Of a stretch of DNA of 64,000 nucleotides, positions 21,129 to 33,275 are shown piece after piece. The notes beneath the pieces are model-generated. The model had not been told where the DNA came from. It saw only the letters and a list, made by a program, of their open reading frames with translations, and did not search any database. A program made the translations under genes and the position numbers. Source of the DNA: Littorina saxatilis. Taxonomy: Eukaryota; Mollusca; Gastropoda; Littorinimorpha; Littorinidae. The DNA lies in the NCBI RefSeq assembly GCF_037325665.1, contig NC_090252.1, positions 52,609,512 to 52,673,511 of the forward strand, read 5' to 3'. How positions within the stretch are numbered: position 1 is the first letter of the stretch; every line of letters begins with the position of its first letter.

Positions 21129-24100
21129 TTGACGTATAATCTTGAAGGCCTAAAACGCCTCTATGATCCAGATATAGGTTCATATCTATCAACATTTGAT
21201 TTTGTGCTACTCGTGGAAACTTTTTCAATAACTTTTCCGACTTTGATATTCCCGACTTATGAAGTATTTGTATCCCCAGGCATAAAACTGTCAGATAGTG
21301 TAACTGCATGCATTTCAGGAGGAACTGCTCTGCTTGTCAGAAAAGAACTGTCCCGCTTTGTGACTAGAATAGAAACAAAATACGACAACATGATAATTCT
21401 AAAGTTGTCGAAGAGTCTCTTGGCCACAGACCAGGATGTGATCTTATTGGGTGTGTACGTGCCCCCAATTAATTATGTGTATTACAGAGAAACGGACATT
21501 TCGAATGGCATAGCTGTCATTGAACATTGCATGATGGATATTATACAAGACTGTGGTGATCTCCCTTTTATATTAATTGGGGATTTAAATGCCAGAACAA
21601 GTTCGAGAAATGCGGTGCACAAAACACTTCTCGATGAGAATTTCGAAATTTCGATACACGAAGATTACTTAGAAAAAGACTGTGTGAAGCGGAACTCAAA
21701 AGACAAAGAACTGAACGAATATGGTAAATGTTTACTCAGTGTCTGCGAACAGTTCGATCTGAAAATTTTGAACGGTGGCCAGGGTGACGAGCGTGGGAAT
21801 TTCACATATATATCCACCTCGAGTTGTAGTGTGATTGACTATATTATTGTCTCCAGACTCCTCCTTGATTTGCACATCAGAGTGCACGTAGCGGAACAAA
21901 ATTGAGTCAAAACATATGCCTGTCGAGTGCTACATTCAAATACAAAGTGAAATGCATGAGTTGGATAGAAAACAACCAGGGACGTATAGAATTGACAAAC
22001 TCGTTTGGTGCCCAGATAAAAGGGAAGAATTTATGTCATGTGTAATTTCTGAAGAGGTAAAACACTGTTTTATTGAAGCAGAAAGCAAAATAGACATGGA
22101 TGTAAATGCCTCGATTAGAAAGTTTACAGAAGGACTGCTTTTAGCTGGCGAATGCATGAAAAAAAGTATAACAATAGGAAAAGAACGTAAACAGGCATGG
22201 TTTGATTTTGAATGCAAAGAGAAGAGGCAAGCTGTAAGACATGACTTACGAAATGTCCACAACGGTAATCTGGACAAACTTGTGTACATACAAAACAGAA
22301 ATGAGTACAACGAACTTAACAGATGCAAAAAAGTTGCCCACAGACAAGCAACAATTGAACTGTTGCAAAAAAGTGGCAAAGATCCTAAAACATTCTTGAG
22401 AACCATAAGGTCTTTATCAAGAAAAACAACTAATGCTAACACAATAGAAACTGAACAATGGTATGAACACTTTTACAATGTATTCAACACATTCACAGAA
22501 ACGGACGCAAACAATTCTACTGTTGATGAAGCACAAGAGGTAGTAGATGAAAATGAACTGGAGAGTACCCAGATGCTGGAATATGACATAACAGAAACAG
22601 AGGTTTACGAAGCCATACGAGCTTTGAAAAATGGTAAAGCTGCAGGGCCAGATGGTGTTATTAGTGAGCTTTTCAAAAATTCAGCTTTTCATGTTGTACC
22701 ATTCTTAGCCCGGTTCTTCAACAAACTGTTTACATCAGGTTCATATCCTGAAGACTGGTCTGAATCCATCATTCACCCCTTCATAAAAAAAGGGGATATT
22801 AACAATCCAGACAATTATAGAGGCATATCATTACTTAATATTTGCAGCAAACTATACAGCTTTATCATAAACAAAAGACTAACAAGTTGGGTAGAATCCA
22901 ACAACCTATTAAATGAAAGTCAAGCTGGCTTTCGTAAAAAGTACAGTACGACCGATCATATTTTTACTCTATTTGCTATGGTACAAAGACAGTTACTGTC
23001 ACACAAAAACCTATACGTTGCTTTTATTGATTTCAAGAAGGCCTTCGACTCAGTAGACCGTACAAAGCTGGGGAAGGTGTTGCAAAGCAAAGGAATAAAA
23101 GGTAAAATGTACCAAGCCATACTTAGTATGTACAACGTTGTTAAAGCAAAAGTTAGGGCAGGAGCCGAGGTCACTGACCTTTTCATGTGTCCGAGAGGCC
23201 TGAAGCAGGGAGAAATAAATAGTCCAATTTTGTTCTCACTTTTCATTAACGAATTGGCGGACGAAATTAAGCGAAAAGGACGACACGGTATACAACTTAT
23301 CCCAGATTTTATTGAGATATTGATTCTCATGTTCGCAGATGACGTTATTTTGATTTCCGACACTGTGTGTGGGTTACAGAACCAGATAAACGTGCTATAT
23401 CAAACAGCTTGTAATCTTGGCTTGACTGTTAATTTAGAAAAATCTAACATAGTTATCTTCAGAAATGGTGGTCACATTGCAGCTATTGAAAAATGGATGT
23501 ATGACAATAACGTAATGGAAACTGTGAACATGTATAAATACTTAGGAATTTGCTTTTCTACAAGGTTGACATTTTCTCACACGCTGAACGATGTAACGCT
23601 GCGTGCAAGAAAGGGTGTGATTGGTATTTTTAAGGTACTGTGGACTCTAGGAGAAAGATCACCAAACATATTCTATAAACTATTCGACTCCCAGATCCAG
23701 CCCATGCTCAATTATGCGGCAGAAGTCTGGGGCCTTGATGCAGACCATTCACCTATTGAAAAGGTGCGTCTGTTTGCCCTTAAGAGGTTTCTGAACACAA
23801 GCATGAAAACACCAAACACACTTGTGTTTGGAGAAACTGGCAGACATCCGTTATTTGTCAACACGTTTGTTAAGTCCATACGATTTTGGTTGCGCATCCT
23901 GAAAATGCCTAGTCATCGATTGCCACAAAAAGCTTATAAAATGCTGCTTTATTTACACGAACAAAATAAAAAGAACATGGGCGTCATCAGTTTGCTATGT
24001 GCTATACAAATACGGCTTTGACCAAGTTTGGATTCAACAAGGCGTTGGAAATGAAAATGCGTTCTTAACGGAATTCAAGAACAGACTAGTCACATTATAC

Positions 24101-24529
24101 AAGCAAGAGTGGATAGAAACCGTACAAAGTAAAGAACGATTCCTTTTCTATAGCACTTTCAAGTCAGCCTTATCTATGTCTTCATACTTAAATGACCTGA
24201 AGCACGTCAAAGCAAGAAACTGCCTGATTAGGTTAAGACTTGGTGTCTCGCCACTCAAAGTGCATCGATTACGACACACTCGGTCGTCAACAGCTGTAGA
24301 TTTCTTGTGTCCATTCTGCGCTAACGAGACCGAAGATGAAATTCATTTTGTTTTGAAATGTCCAAAATATGCTGGTATTCGTGAGTACTACATACCTGCA
24401 AAATATTACAACCGCCCATCAAGCTTTAAACTGGCGCTACTTCTAGCGACACCAAACAGATCAATATTACTTAGACTTGCAACCTTCATCATGAACGCGT
24501 TTAAAATACGCAGTGAGTGGGGACAGTGA
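21129..24529 (+). pseudogene. LINE ORF2: endonuclease-reverse transcriptase
   Basis: Three consecutive frames. 21129-21905: endonuclease, starting FLTYNLEGLKRLYDP, with VGDLNAR-like LIGDLNARTSS and ending in VIDYIIVS. 21916-24021: linker, RT fingers (NGKAAGPDGVISELFKN), FIDFKKAFDSVD, GLKQGEINSPILFS, active site FADDVILIS, thumb and connection. 23999-24529: C-terminal domain with zinc-binding CPFC...H...C. The frame changes are at about 21890 (before SKHMPVE) and about 23975 (before WASSVCYVLYKYG). Catalytic RT residues are intact. Would-be function: target-primed reverse transcription. Confidence 0.85.
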
Positions 24530-24715
24530 ATATGAGATATTGCACGATCTTGTTTTATGTGTATGCTATTTTTTTTTTTTTGTCGATTGTTTAAAAATAG
24601 TAATAAAGTTTTTTTTTGTTTTGAAAACGTTAATGTGATGCTATATATCAGAGATGCAACGATTATGCATATAACTGCTTGCAGATTTGCGTGTGGAAGG
24701 GCATGTGAAGGGATA

Positions 24716-24870
24716 AATGGAGGGATGAATAGATGGATGACGGATGAATGGTTGGACAGACAGACGGTTGATTAGATGGATGGAGGACAGAGGGACATGA
24801 GATGGATAGAAGGATGGATGGATGGATGGTTGGCTGGATGGATGGATGGATGGATGGACGGAAGGATGAC
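24716..24870. repeat. (GGAT)n microsatellite
   Basis: Imperfect GATG tetranucleotide array with GACA interruptions. Lies in the LINE 3' region. Confidence 0.9.
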
Positions 24871-25147
24871 AGAGAGACATGAGTGAAGTGCGACAGAGAC
24901 TGGATTTTGTGCTGATGCATTACTGTCCTTTTCTAAACGTTTTGCTGTTGTAAATGCCTGTTTCCACTGTCGTCATGTCGACTGTCAAAACGATGATGAT
25001 GATTTTTATTATGATTAATATCACTATGATTATTTTTCATGAAGCATGAATGTTGAAACTTTGTACACCCCGAATTGAAATGGGCCCAAGGCCCAATCAA
25101 TAAACCATCCAGACTCCAGACTCTCTCCTACAGGTCACCAAGTATTT

Positions 25148-25150
<3 letters not shown>

Positions 25151-25226
<76 letters not shown>
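25151..25226. repeat. (CT)n microsatellite
   Basis: About 76 bp of perfect CT repeats. Confidence 0.95.
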
Positions 25227-25234
<8 letters not shown>

Positions 25235-25634
25235 ATGTAGGCATGGGATCCTCAAAGATTAAGTGTGCGTGTCCTAGCTGTGTGTTTTGAACTGTTCATG
25301 CGAAGACATTCTGAATAAAATTTTGTTAAAACCAAAGATTAAGAAGCAATCCACTTTGTCATTGCTGAAATACAGCGCTTTTTGTCATAGTACCCCTCAA
25401 AATTGACGCAAAACCTCCGCTTGTTTACCGCTCATGCGATCGACACCTGCATCAGTAGAAACAACATAACGGAAGCATGATTGATTTGGCTTTTTCCTCG
25501 TATGTACCCGTTACCAAGTTGTGCCTATTGTGAATTTGTATCGATTTTTAATTGGTACCAAGCAAACAACCGAACAAACAAACGATTAACAGACTAAACA
25601 AACAAACAAAAACATACATACAAACGAACATAAC

Positions 25635-25890
<256 letters not shown>

Positions 25891-26865
25891 GAGAGAGACA
25901 GTGAGTTGCCTTCATTTATGAGCCCAAAGGTAACAATATCGACAAGAATGTACGCATTTGACATAAATGAAACATTCATAGACAGTTTCCAACTCACCAG
26001 ATCTGCTAAAGAGCCTTCATTCGTGAAAAACGATGATTTTAATCCGACAGGTATCGGAAACAATCTCTTGGTAACCTGCGTTTCTCCTTCCGAAGCGACG
26101 TGACGGCGCCACATTTGTTTGTTTATGGCTGTTTATCGCGAAACAACACAGTTGAAATTTGTGTGTAAAATATCATAAATGTGTGGCGTGTAATCTCCGA
26201 ATCAGTTCGTTATCTGCGTTTCGATGGTAATTCAGTTAGCGTGGAGCTACTTTGAATCGAAGGCGAAGGTAATCTGCGTTGCATGTGGGACGGCGTGAGC
26301 AAATATGATTGCAATATTTTATACAGGAAGTACATTTCAATTATTCTGGCTCAGACTTGTAGATCTGTTATGCAGTGTTTTGGTAGTGTATCTGCTTTTA
26401 TACTATGAAGCTCATTTGGAGTGAAACGCTGATCGAAGTGGGGTACCCTATGTGGGACATCAGCCGTATGCAGATTACGCCTCAGAACACTCTCGCATTT
26501 CATAAAGACAACAATACTTTGCAACATTTCAAGAACTGCATCAGTTTTATTAGATACTATTTCAACAAAAACAGCACAGACACGACTATTATCAACAACA
26601 CAGAACGGGAGGTAAGTCTTCAAAGACGCACCAAGTGTGCGTTCCCGTTTTTGGACGCCATTTTTGCTAGCATTTTCACAGTAAATCTTAATACATTATT
26701 TCCATATCTATTGAATGATTTTGGTATTTTCTTTGATTGTGCCGATTCTCCTATCTCTCTGGCATGTACTGGGTGCTTTGTGACCAGTTTCTCCCCTAGA
26801 CTGTATTGAAAAATGCGTCCGTGTGAGCTGACCCCCACTTGTGACCAGTAGCAAAGAACAACTCA
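25891..26865. other. No recognised gene
   Basis: Two modest ORFs (25900-26103 plus; 26351-26623 minus, 90 codons) have no motif I know. The phrase GTAAYCTGCGTT recurs at about 26070, 26210 and 26268. Possibly decayed repeat sequence. Confidence 0.4.
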
Positions 26866-27764
26866 TATGTATAATAACAATAATACGAGAATTTATAATG
26901 CGCACATATCTCACCACAAGGCGACTCAAGGCCCACTCATACACATTCTTTCGCATTTACAACTCAAGCACATTCATATAGACTTACGCATAAATTACAT
27001 GAAGATGACAAGGCAACAACACAAACAGAGACACGGCACTCAAAAGCAAGCATGAAAAAGAAAAGAAAAATTTCAAATGATAATTATGTACATGGCTATT
27101 TACAACTGCTCTAATTTAGGTTTGTGGGTGAGGTGGGTGAGGGGGGGGGGGATAGCGGGACCCTGTAGTCTGAGGATTATTTAGGGAAAAGAACAGTCTT
27201 GAGGCCAAATGTAAGTGCTTCTAAAGACTGTTGTTGACGAAGGGGGAGAGCTAATGCATTCCAGTAGGTGGGGGCTTGAAAGGAAAAGGAGCGTTGGCCT
27301 GCAGTTTTAAGTTTTGTGTGAGATATGTTGAATTTGAGGTTGTCGTTTGAGGAGCGGAGTGGTCGGGAAGGTTGATAGAGTGAGAGGGAATCAGAGAGAT
27401 AGGTAGGAGCAAGCTTGTTAAGGCATTTGTATGTGAGAGTGTTGAGCTTGTATTTGATCCTATGTGAGATGGGTAGCCAGTGGAGTTGTTGCAACAGAGG
27501 GGTGATGTGGTCTTTCTTTTTCCTTTTAAGGACAAGACGGTCAGAGTTGTTTTGAATGCGTTGAAGACAATAGATACTGAGAAGAAGCGGGAAGTCCAGC
27601 AAGAAGGGAGTTACAATAGTCAAGAGGAGAGAGAATGGTAGAAGTGACAAATTTGGCTGTAGCGTCTGTGGTGAGGTAGGCTACTTGCGTATAGTGGCAA
27701 TGCGGCGGAGCTAAAAGTAGCAGGTGCGTGAGACAGAAGAGATGTGTTTTTTTATGGAGAGGGT

Positions 27765-27765
<1 letters not shown>

Positions 27766-27823
<58 letters not shown>

Positions 27824-27894
27824 CTTTTTTTTTTTCCTTGTATTTTTTTTTTTAAATCTCAGTTGCATGCAGGCTGCTTCAACCCTTTCTTTTT

Positions 27895-27946
<52 letters not shown>

Positions 27947-28007
27947 GTTGTTGTTGGCGGGGAGCATCCTTCTTCATTGATTTTTTTTTTTATTTATTTT
28001 TTTTTTT
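27766..28007 (-). repeat. Three A-tracts at the 3' end of the Tx1-type LINE
   Basis: On the LINE's sense strand the order is: 3' untranslated end, A-tract (27981-28007), ~35 nt of unique sequence, A-tract (about 27897-27945), ~50 nt of unique sequence, A-tract (27766-27845), then the target duplication. This is the pattern left by 3' transduction, here perhaps twice. Confidence 0.75.
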
Positions 28008-30728
28008 AAGTAATGTTTTTACTATAACATTAACATTACTATATCTAAATGTATTTTAAGCAACTTTTCTATATAACAATTCCTTCTCAAAAATGCATAC
28101 AATATCCAGAGGGGAGCCATATCTATAAATACCAACACACATTTTGGCTATCACAATCAAATAATTCACAAAACTTATTAGTGCCTTGGAACTTTGTGAA
28201 TTTTCAAATACGCCCAAAAAAACTTCCTTTACGGTAATTTTAATAATCATATTATATTTACAATTCACTTTATCCTCAACGCATTTCCAAATGGACATAA
28301 TTTTCGGGCAAAAGTAAAAAAAATGTTCAATATAATCAATTTCGTTCTCACAGTGAGTACAGCAATTACTCACGGAAATGCCTATTTTATACAATAAAAT
28401 ATTTGTGGGGTAAATATTGTGCAATATTTTCCAATGCAGCATTCGCAATCTTGTTTCAGTGGTTACTTTGTTTACCATTAACCATTGCTCTTTTCCCGGC
28501 CTGAAATCAAATTTATGTTCCCAAAATTTAACTACAACCGGCTCCACATATTTTTCCTTTATAATTAATTTGCGAAATTGACAAGGCTTACTCAGGTTCT
28601 TTAAATCGTTGAATCCACATACATTTCCATTTGCAGAGCGTAGTGTTGCTGCTTTAACTGCTGTACAAATCACCCTATATTCAAAGAATCTTGTGGGCTT
28701 ACATCCAACCTTCTGCTGCATAATATTAAAGGGCACAATCTCATTACCAACATATACATCCTTTACTCGACAAACGCCTGCTTTAATCCAGTCGCTAAAA
28801 AACAGGGTTTGGCCGCAATAGATTATATCCTTGCTGTTCCATAAACACGTATCTCTTAATAACATGTCTCCACCTACTGCTCTCTGAATCATGTCCTTAT
28901 TTTTCAACCAACAAATTAAAACTTGTTTCCAAAATACATTTTTAATTAATCCCAATCCTTTAAAATTTTTTACCGTGGTGTTAGATTGGAAGCAACACAA
29001 TCTTTCACCAAGCTTCGAGAACATATGTATCGGTATTTGTTTCCAACTTTCCTGCTTTTCGTTCAATAAATTTGCTGCCCAGGACAACAAACAAGAGGAC
29101 TGCATATCAATGACATCAATCATTTTTAAACCCCCATCAGGAAACTCTTGACACATCACTTTTCTTTTAACTTTCTCAAATGCCTTAGTGTTTGAAAATC
29201 GTTTTTTCCAAATAAATCTGTAAAACATAGTATTTATCTCAGTCAATACCTTTTCGGGTATTACCAGTGCTTGCAACGGATAAATAATCTGCGATAACAA
29301 AAGAGATTTCACAATGCATATTTTCCCCATGATACTACAATTTCGTTTAAACCATTTTACAATGTTGCGTCGTATATTTTCAATACGGCTTGTCCAGTTT
29401 TCTTCAATCTCAGAGACCGATGAGGAGCTACTGAAATAAATTCCCAAAATCTTCACTTTTGTAGTCCACCTTAACCCGCACTCATTTTCATTACCATATT
29501 TATTACTGCCCAAGGCCATGATTTCAGTTTTTTGTCTATTCATTGCCAAACCAGAGAATTTGGAAAAATAGGTAACAAGGGTTAATGCGTTTTTTAACTC
29601 ATCCATATCGTTCAGAAATAGGGTCACATCATCAGCATATAATAATATCTTAAAGAACATATCATAATTATCATTAGTTTCTTTTGGCAGAGGCAGACCC
29701 TTAATTGAACCATCATTTCGAATTTTCAAGGCCAACAATTCTAATGCAAGGATGAAGGCCATCGGTGAAAAAGAACAGCCCTGTCTGATACCTGCGTTCA
29801 ATTCAATACATTCCGATAACCAGCCCATAAAATTGATACAACTTTCCGATTTATACAATAGAATCTCTACCCATCTTACAAAGACGGCACCAAAATTAAA
29901 TCGTTTAAATGCATACACAATATACTCTTTGGAAATCGTGTCAAATGCAGCTTTATAGTCCAGTGCTACAAGGAACCCAGGTTTATTATATTCGTTTACA
30001 TACGATACTAAATCGTCTATTTGCCGGATCGCTGAACTAATGGTTCGACCCTTCAGAAAACCATACTGATCCTCACCAATAATATCTAAAATAACTTTAG
30101 ATAGGCGAACTGAAAGAGTCTTCGCCAATATTTTATAATCAGTGTTTAATAGTGAAATCGGTCGCCAATTATTAAGGTCGTCCCTTGGTAATTGTTTACC
30201 CTTATGAATTAATATCATTATTGCCCGTTTTTGTGTGACGGTTAATTCTCCCTTTAAAAAAGATGCATGAAAGGAATTCAATACCATGTGTTTTATTTTA
30301 CACCAGAAGAACTTCATAAAGGAGGTTGTAATACCATCACATCCAGGGGAGGAACCGTTTTTCATATTTTTTAAGGATGTCGACAATTCTGTTAAAGTGA
30401 TCGGACTATCAATTCCAGTCTTCTGCTGTTCTGTTAATTGAGGAACTTCAACACCATCCAAAAACTGTTCAACCAAATTTTCATCAAACTCAATATTTTT
30501 TTCGTATCTCCTTCTAAAAAACTGGACTTGTTCAGTCAAAATATCATCCTGATTTGTTATCACCTGACCATCTGCTTTAGCAAGACGATCCATAATTTTC
30601 GCGTTCGAGTGTGTTTTTTCCATATTGAGAAAATACTTTGTATTTTTTTCTCCTTCTTCAATAAATTTAATTCGGGACCTAGTTTGGGCTCCCTTAGCTT
30701 CCTGTATTGAATAAATTTCCAGTTCAGC
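27768..30728 (-). mobile_element. 5'-truncated Tx1/L1-type LINE with 17 bp target repeats
   Basis: TTTATGGAGAGGGTGTT occurs at 27751-27767 and 30729-30745, bracketing the element. A long A-rich tail lies on the 27.8 kb side. The 5' end starts within ORF2 after the endonuclease, so it is a classic truncated copy. It lies in the CR1/L2-type LINE. Confidence 0.9.
28056..30728 (-). pseudogene. Tx1/L1-type reverse transcriptase ORF, 5'-truncated
   Basis: About 890 codons without a stop from the 5' junction to 28056; the open frame continues 60 nt into flanking DNA, so the ATG at 30788 is not the natural start. RT motifs: SPGCDGITTSFMKFFW, LNNWRPISLLNTDYKILAKT, ALDYKAAFDTISKEY, GIRQGCSFSPMAFILALELL, LLYADDVTLFL active site. 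C-terminal zinc-like CTHCENEIDYIEHFFYFC. The preserved frame suggests a recent insertion. Endonuclease and ORF1 are missing, so it cannot move by itself. Confidence 0.9.
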
Positions 30729-30811
30729 TTTATGGAGAGGGTGTTGTCTGGGGTGACTCCAAGATTTTTGACAAGTCGGAGAGTTCAAGAGAGTCAGATG
30801 TCAGATGGGGC

Positions 30812-31210
30812 GGGAATATAGCTCAGTTGGTAGCGCGCTGGATTTGTATTCAGTTGTCCGCTGTCAGCGCGAGTTCGATCCCAGGTTCGGCGGAAATTTA
30901 TTTCACAGAGTCAACTTTGTGTGCAGACTCTCTTCGGTGTCCGAACCACCCCCCGTGTATACTACATTGGGTGTGCACGTTAAAGATCCCACGATTGACA
31001 AAAGGGTCTTTCCTGGCAAAATTGCTTAGGCACAGTTAATACTTGTCTACCATACCCGTGTGACTTGGAATAAGGCCGTGAAAGGTAAATATGCGCCGAC
31101 ATGGCTGCAATCTACTGGCCGTATAAAATTTCATCTCACACGGCATCACTGCAGAGCGCCTAGAACTGTACCCACGGAATATGCGCGATATAAGCGTCAT
31201 TGATTGATTG
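30812..31210 (+). mobile_element. tRNA-derived SINE
   Basis: ~400 bp. The head has a polymerase III box A (TAGCTCAGTTGGTAGCGCGC, about 30824) and box B (GAGTTCGATCC, about 30869) at tRNA spacing. The body contains GTGTGCACGTTAAAGATCCC, a segment I recall as conserved in mollusc SINEs, and ends GCGATATAAGCGTCATTGAT with ATTG repeats. AGATG occurs at both edges. It is not a tRNA gene: no cloverleaf acceptor stem closes and the body continues for 300 bp. Confidence 0.85.
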
Positions 31211-31404
31211 AGATGTGGCTTTTGAGAGTTTGGATGTGGTCCCTATCACAATGGCTTCGATTTTGTTGCTGTTGAGTTGAAGTTTGTTCTCTGTCATCCA
31301 ATTCTGTACGTCGGTGATGTTATTAGAGAGAGTGGATAGGACAGTGTCAGACTGATCAGGAGTAGAGCTGTTTTGAAGTTGTGAGTCGTCAGCAAAATCG
31401 ATAC

Positions 31405-31795
31405 ATTATACGTTATTTGTATTTTTGACCGAAATATGACATTTTACACAGATCGGGACAGTCAGTGTTTCACCGAGACCGCGCTAGTGGTCGAAATAAA
31501 CGACTGTCGAGATCTGTGTAAAATATGTTGGTCAAAATACAAATAACATAATTATATGTATCGATCGATTCTGGTTAGAATTCCTTTTAGTTTTTACGAC
31601 TGAACGCACACAAACATGCACTATTTTGCAGTCTGGGTGGCCGCTTAAATATGATGAAGTTGTGTCGGCATTTTACTCTCGACAGTTATTATTCACCTCG
31701 ACCGCTAGCGCGGTCTTGGAGGAAAACTGACTGTCTCGATCTGTGTAAATTGTCATATTTTGGTAAAAAATACAAATAACGTATATTATAAAAGC
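31405..31795. mobile_element. Fold-back TIR element with a nested inverted arm
   Basis: ~60 bp arms 31410-31463 and 31729-31793 are inverted copies (CGTTATTTGTATTTTT..., ACACAGATCG..ACAGTC). A third copy (31502-31556) is also inverted relative to the first. GACCGCGCTAGTGGTCG (about 31480) and CGACCGCTAGCGCGGTC (about 31700) are further symmetrical pieces. Non-coding MITE-like element, maybe one inside another. Confidence 0.65.
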
Positions 31796-31900
31796 CGCTG
31801 CAATGCAATAATGACACACACATCAGATTTCCCCAAAGCTTTATTAGCACTACACAATAGAACAATCAATGAGATATAACAGCTGACATTGCACAACAGA

Positions 31901-32128
31901 TTAAACACAAAAAACACATTTAAATGTAACATCAGATGAATCAGCGGCAAACCAAGCAAATTTGTTCACCATTTTTGGTTCACAAACTAAAATCAGGTCG
32001 GGAAAAAATATCAGCACTTCAAGTGTATTCGAGGGGTAACTGAAGAAGCCAGGTAGAACAGTTAGCAGATGGTTCATTGAGTGTAGAATGTCTATACCAC
32101 GTACCAGTGACTTTGGAATAGATATCAT
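31901..32128 (-). CDS. Possible terminal exon, unknown protein
   Basis: 75-codon minus-strand ORF followed 56 nt downstream by AATAAA (plus strand TTTATT 31840-31845). Composition looks protein-like (SIPKSLVRGIDILHSMNHLL, KFAWFAADSSDVTFKC) and not low-complexity. No family recognised. The ATG at 32128 need not be a real start. Equally possible: a transposon remnant. Low certainty. Confidence 0.25.
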   Translation of the reverse strand: MISIPKSLVRGIDILHSMNHLLTVLPGFFSYPSNTLEVLIFFPDLILVCEPKMVNKFAWFAADSSDVTFKCVFCV

Positions 32129-32149
32129 GTTACATGTCCTGATAATGTC

Positions 32150-32470
32150 AACGGTAAGCTTTTATGAATCGAACACGACCCCGCTGTGACCCCAACATGT
32201 AACGATGGTCAACTAAACTTGGGTCACGACGGGAGATCATCAAACCATAGCAGTGTGCAAGGTTTCAAGGTTTTAGCTTCAAAATCACCCGAGATAACTT
32301 GAACGTTAAGTTGTTATGAATCGAACATGACCCCGTTGTGAACCGCAAAGTTGCCGAGGGTCAACCAAACTGGGATCATGCCGGGAGATCATCAAACACT
32401 ATAAGTTTGCAAAGTATCAAAGTTCTAGATAATCTCAACGTTAAGTTTTGTGTCCACGGACGGCCGGCCA
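32150..32470. repeat. Diverged ~150 bp direct duplication
   Basis: AACGGTAAGCTTTTATGAAT / AACGTTAAGTTGTTATGAAT begin two diverged copies (about 32149 and 32302); each has CGAACAYGACCCCG, GGTCAACYAAACT and GGGAGATCATCAAA. The end AACGTTAAGTTTTGTGTCCACGG minus its tail resembles a common mollusc repeat. The following 140 bp hold nothing recognised. Confidence 0.6.
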
Positions 32471-32610
32471 GCCATCTATACAGACGGACTCTGTTGAATA
32501 CTAAGACTCACCGATACTCATGTGAGTCAAAGAATGTGAATCTTAAGAACCGCTATCTATGGCTTGAAGAATAATTTTGTGAAAATAGTTCCACTGTACA
32601 CAGACAGCAC

Positions 32611-33233
32611 TCATGCAGGCTGTTCATTCTGGTGAAAGCCAAAGCGGTGGTATGGCCTTTTCTCATGCAGGCTGTTCATTCTGGTGAATGCCAAAGTGGT
32701 GGTATGGCCTTTTCTCATGCAGGCTGTTCATTCTGGTGAATGCCAAAGTGGTGGTATGGCCTTTTCTCATGCAGGCTGTTCATTCTGGTGAAAGCCAAAG
32801 TGGTGGTATGGCCTTTTCTCATGCAGGCTGTTCATTCTGGTGAATGCCAAAGTGGTGGTATGGCCTTTTCTCATGCAGGCTGTTCATTCTGGTGAATGCC
32901 AAAGTGGTGGTATGGCCTTTTCTCATGCAGGCTGTTCATTCTGGTGAATGCCAAAGTGGTGGTATGGCCTTTTCTCATGCAGGCTGTTCATTCTGGTGAA
33001 TGCCAAAGTGGTGGTATGGCCTTTTCTCATGCAGGCTGTTCATTCTGGCGAATGCCAAAGTGGTGGTATGGCCTTTTCTCATGCATGCTCTTCATTCTGG
33101 TGAATGCCAAAGTGGTGGTATGGCCTTTTCTCATGCAGGCTGTTCATTCTGGTAAATGCCAAAGTGGTGGTATGGCCTTTTCTCATGCAGGCTGTTCATT
33201 CTGGTGAATGCCAAAGTGGTGGTATGGGCTTTT
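32611..33233. repeat. 52 bp minisatellite, about 12 copies
   Basis: Unit TCATGCAGGCTGTTCATTCT + GGTGAATGCCAAAGTGGTGG + TATGGCCTTTTC, period exactly 52 bp (for example 32611, 32663, 32715). Copies are nearly identical. As 52 is not a multiple of three, the open frame cycles through all three frames every 156 bp; no gene inferred. Confidence 0.97.
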
Positions 33234-33275
33234 TCGTGAAACAGCTGGGACAGAGTTGTGGTTGTGAGTAGAAAG

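Larger units (their letters stand above)
20400..25125 (+). mobile_element. Nearly full-length LINE with endonuclease and RT
   Basis: Plus-strand non-LTR retrotransposon with a putative ORF1 end (20420-20986), ORF2 (21129-24529) and 3' region. ORF2 carries an apurinic-type endonuclease, RT with FADD, and a C-terminal zinc-binding motif CPFCANETEDEIHFVLKC. Clade not assigned with confidence; the endonuclease plus CCHC tail fits the broad Jockey/I/CR1 group. 5' end not defined. The 3' limit may be the AATAAACC-containing tail near 25100. About three frame changes over the whole element, so relatively young but dead. Confidence 0.8.
26866..31400 (-). mobile_element. CR1/L2-type LINE fragment split by two retroposons
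   Basis: Minus-strand element in three pieces. 31211-31400 gives FADDSQLQNSSTPDQSDTVL and VQNWMTENKLQLN, the RT active-site region. 30746-30810 gives LSKILGVTPDN. 26866-27767 gives the C-terminal domain, which ends at 27177 (RIQNNSDRLVLKRKKKDHIT, LHWLPISHRIKYKLN, QRSFSFQAPTYWNAL), then a 3' untranslated part ending in an ATT-rich tail (TTGTGGTGAGATATGTGCGC). The split is caused by the SINE (30812-31210) and the Tx1-type LINE (27768-30728). The 5' part is missing. Confidence 0.85.

Noticed and set aside
30815-30890. Possible tRNA gene
   Set aside because: Box A and box B are present, but the sequence continues into a SINE body and no acceptor stem closes it.
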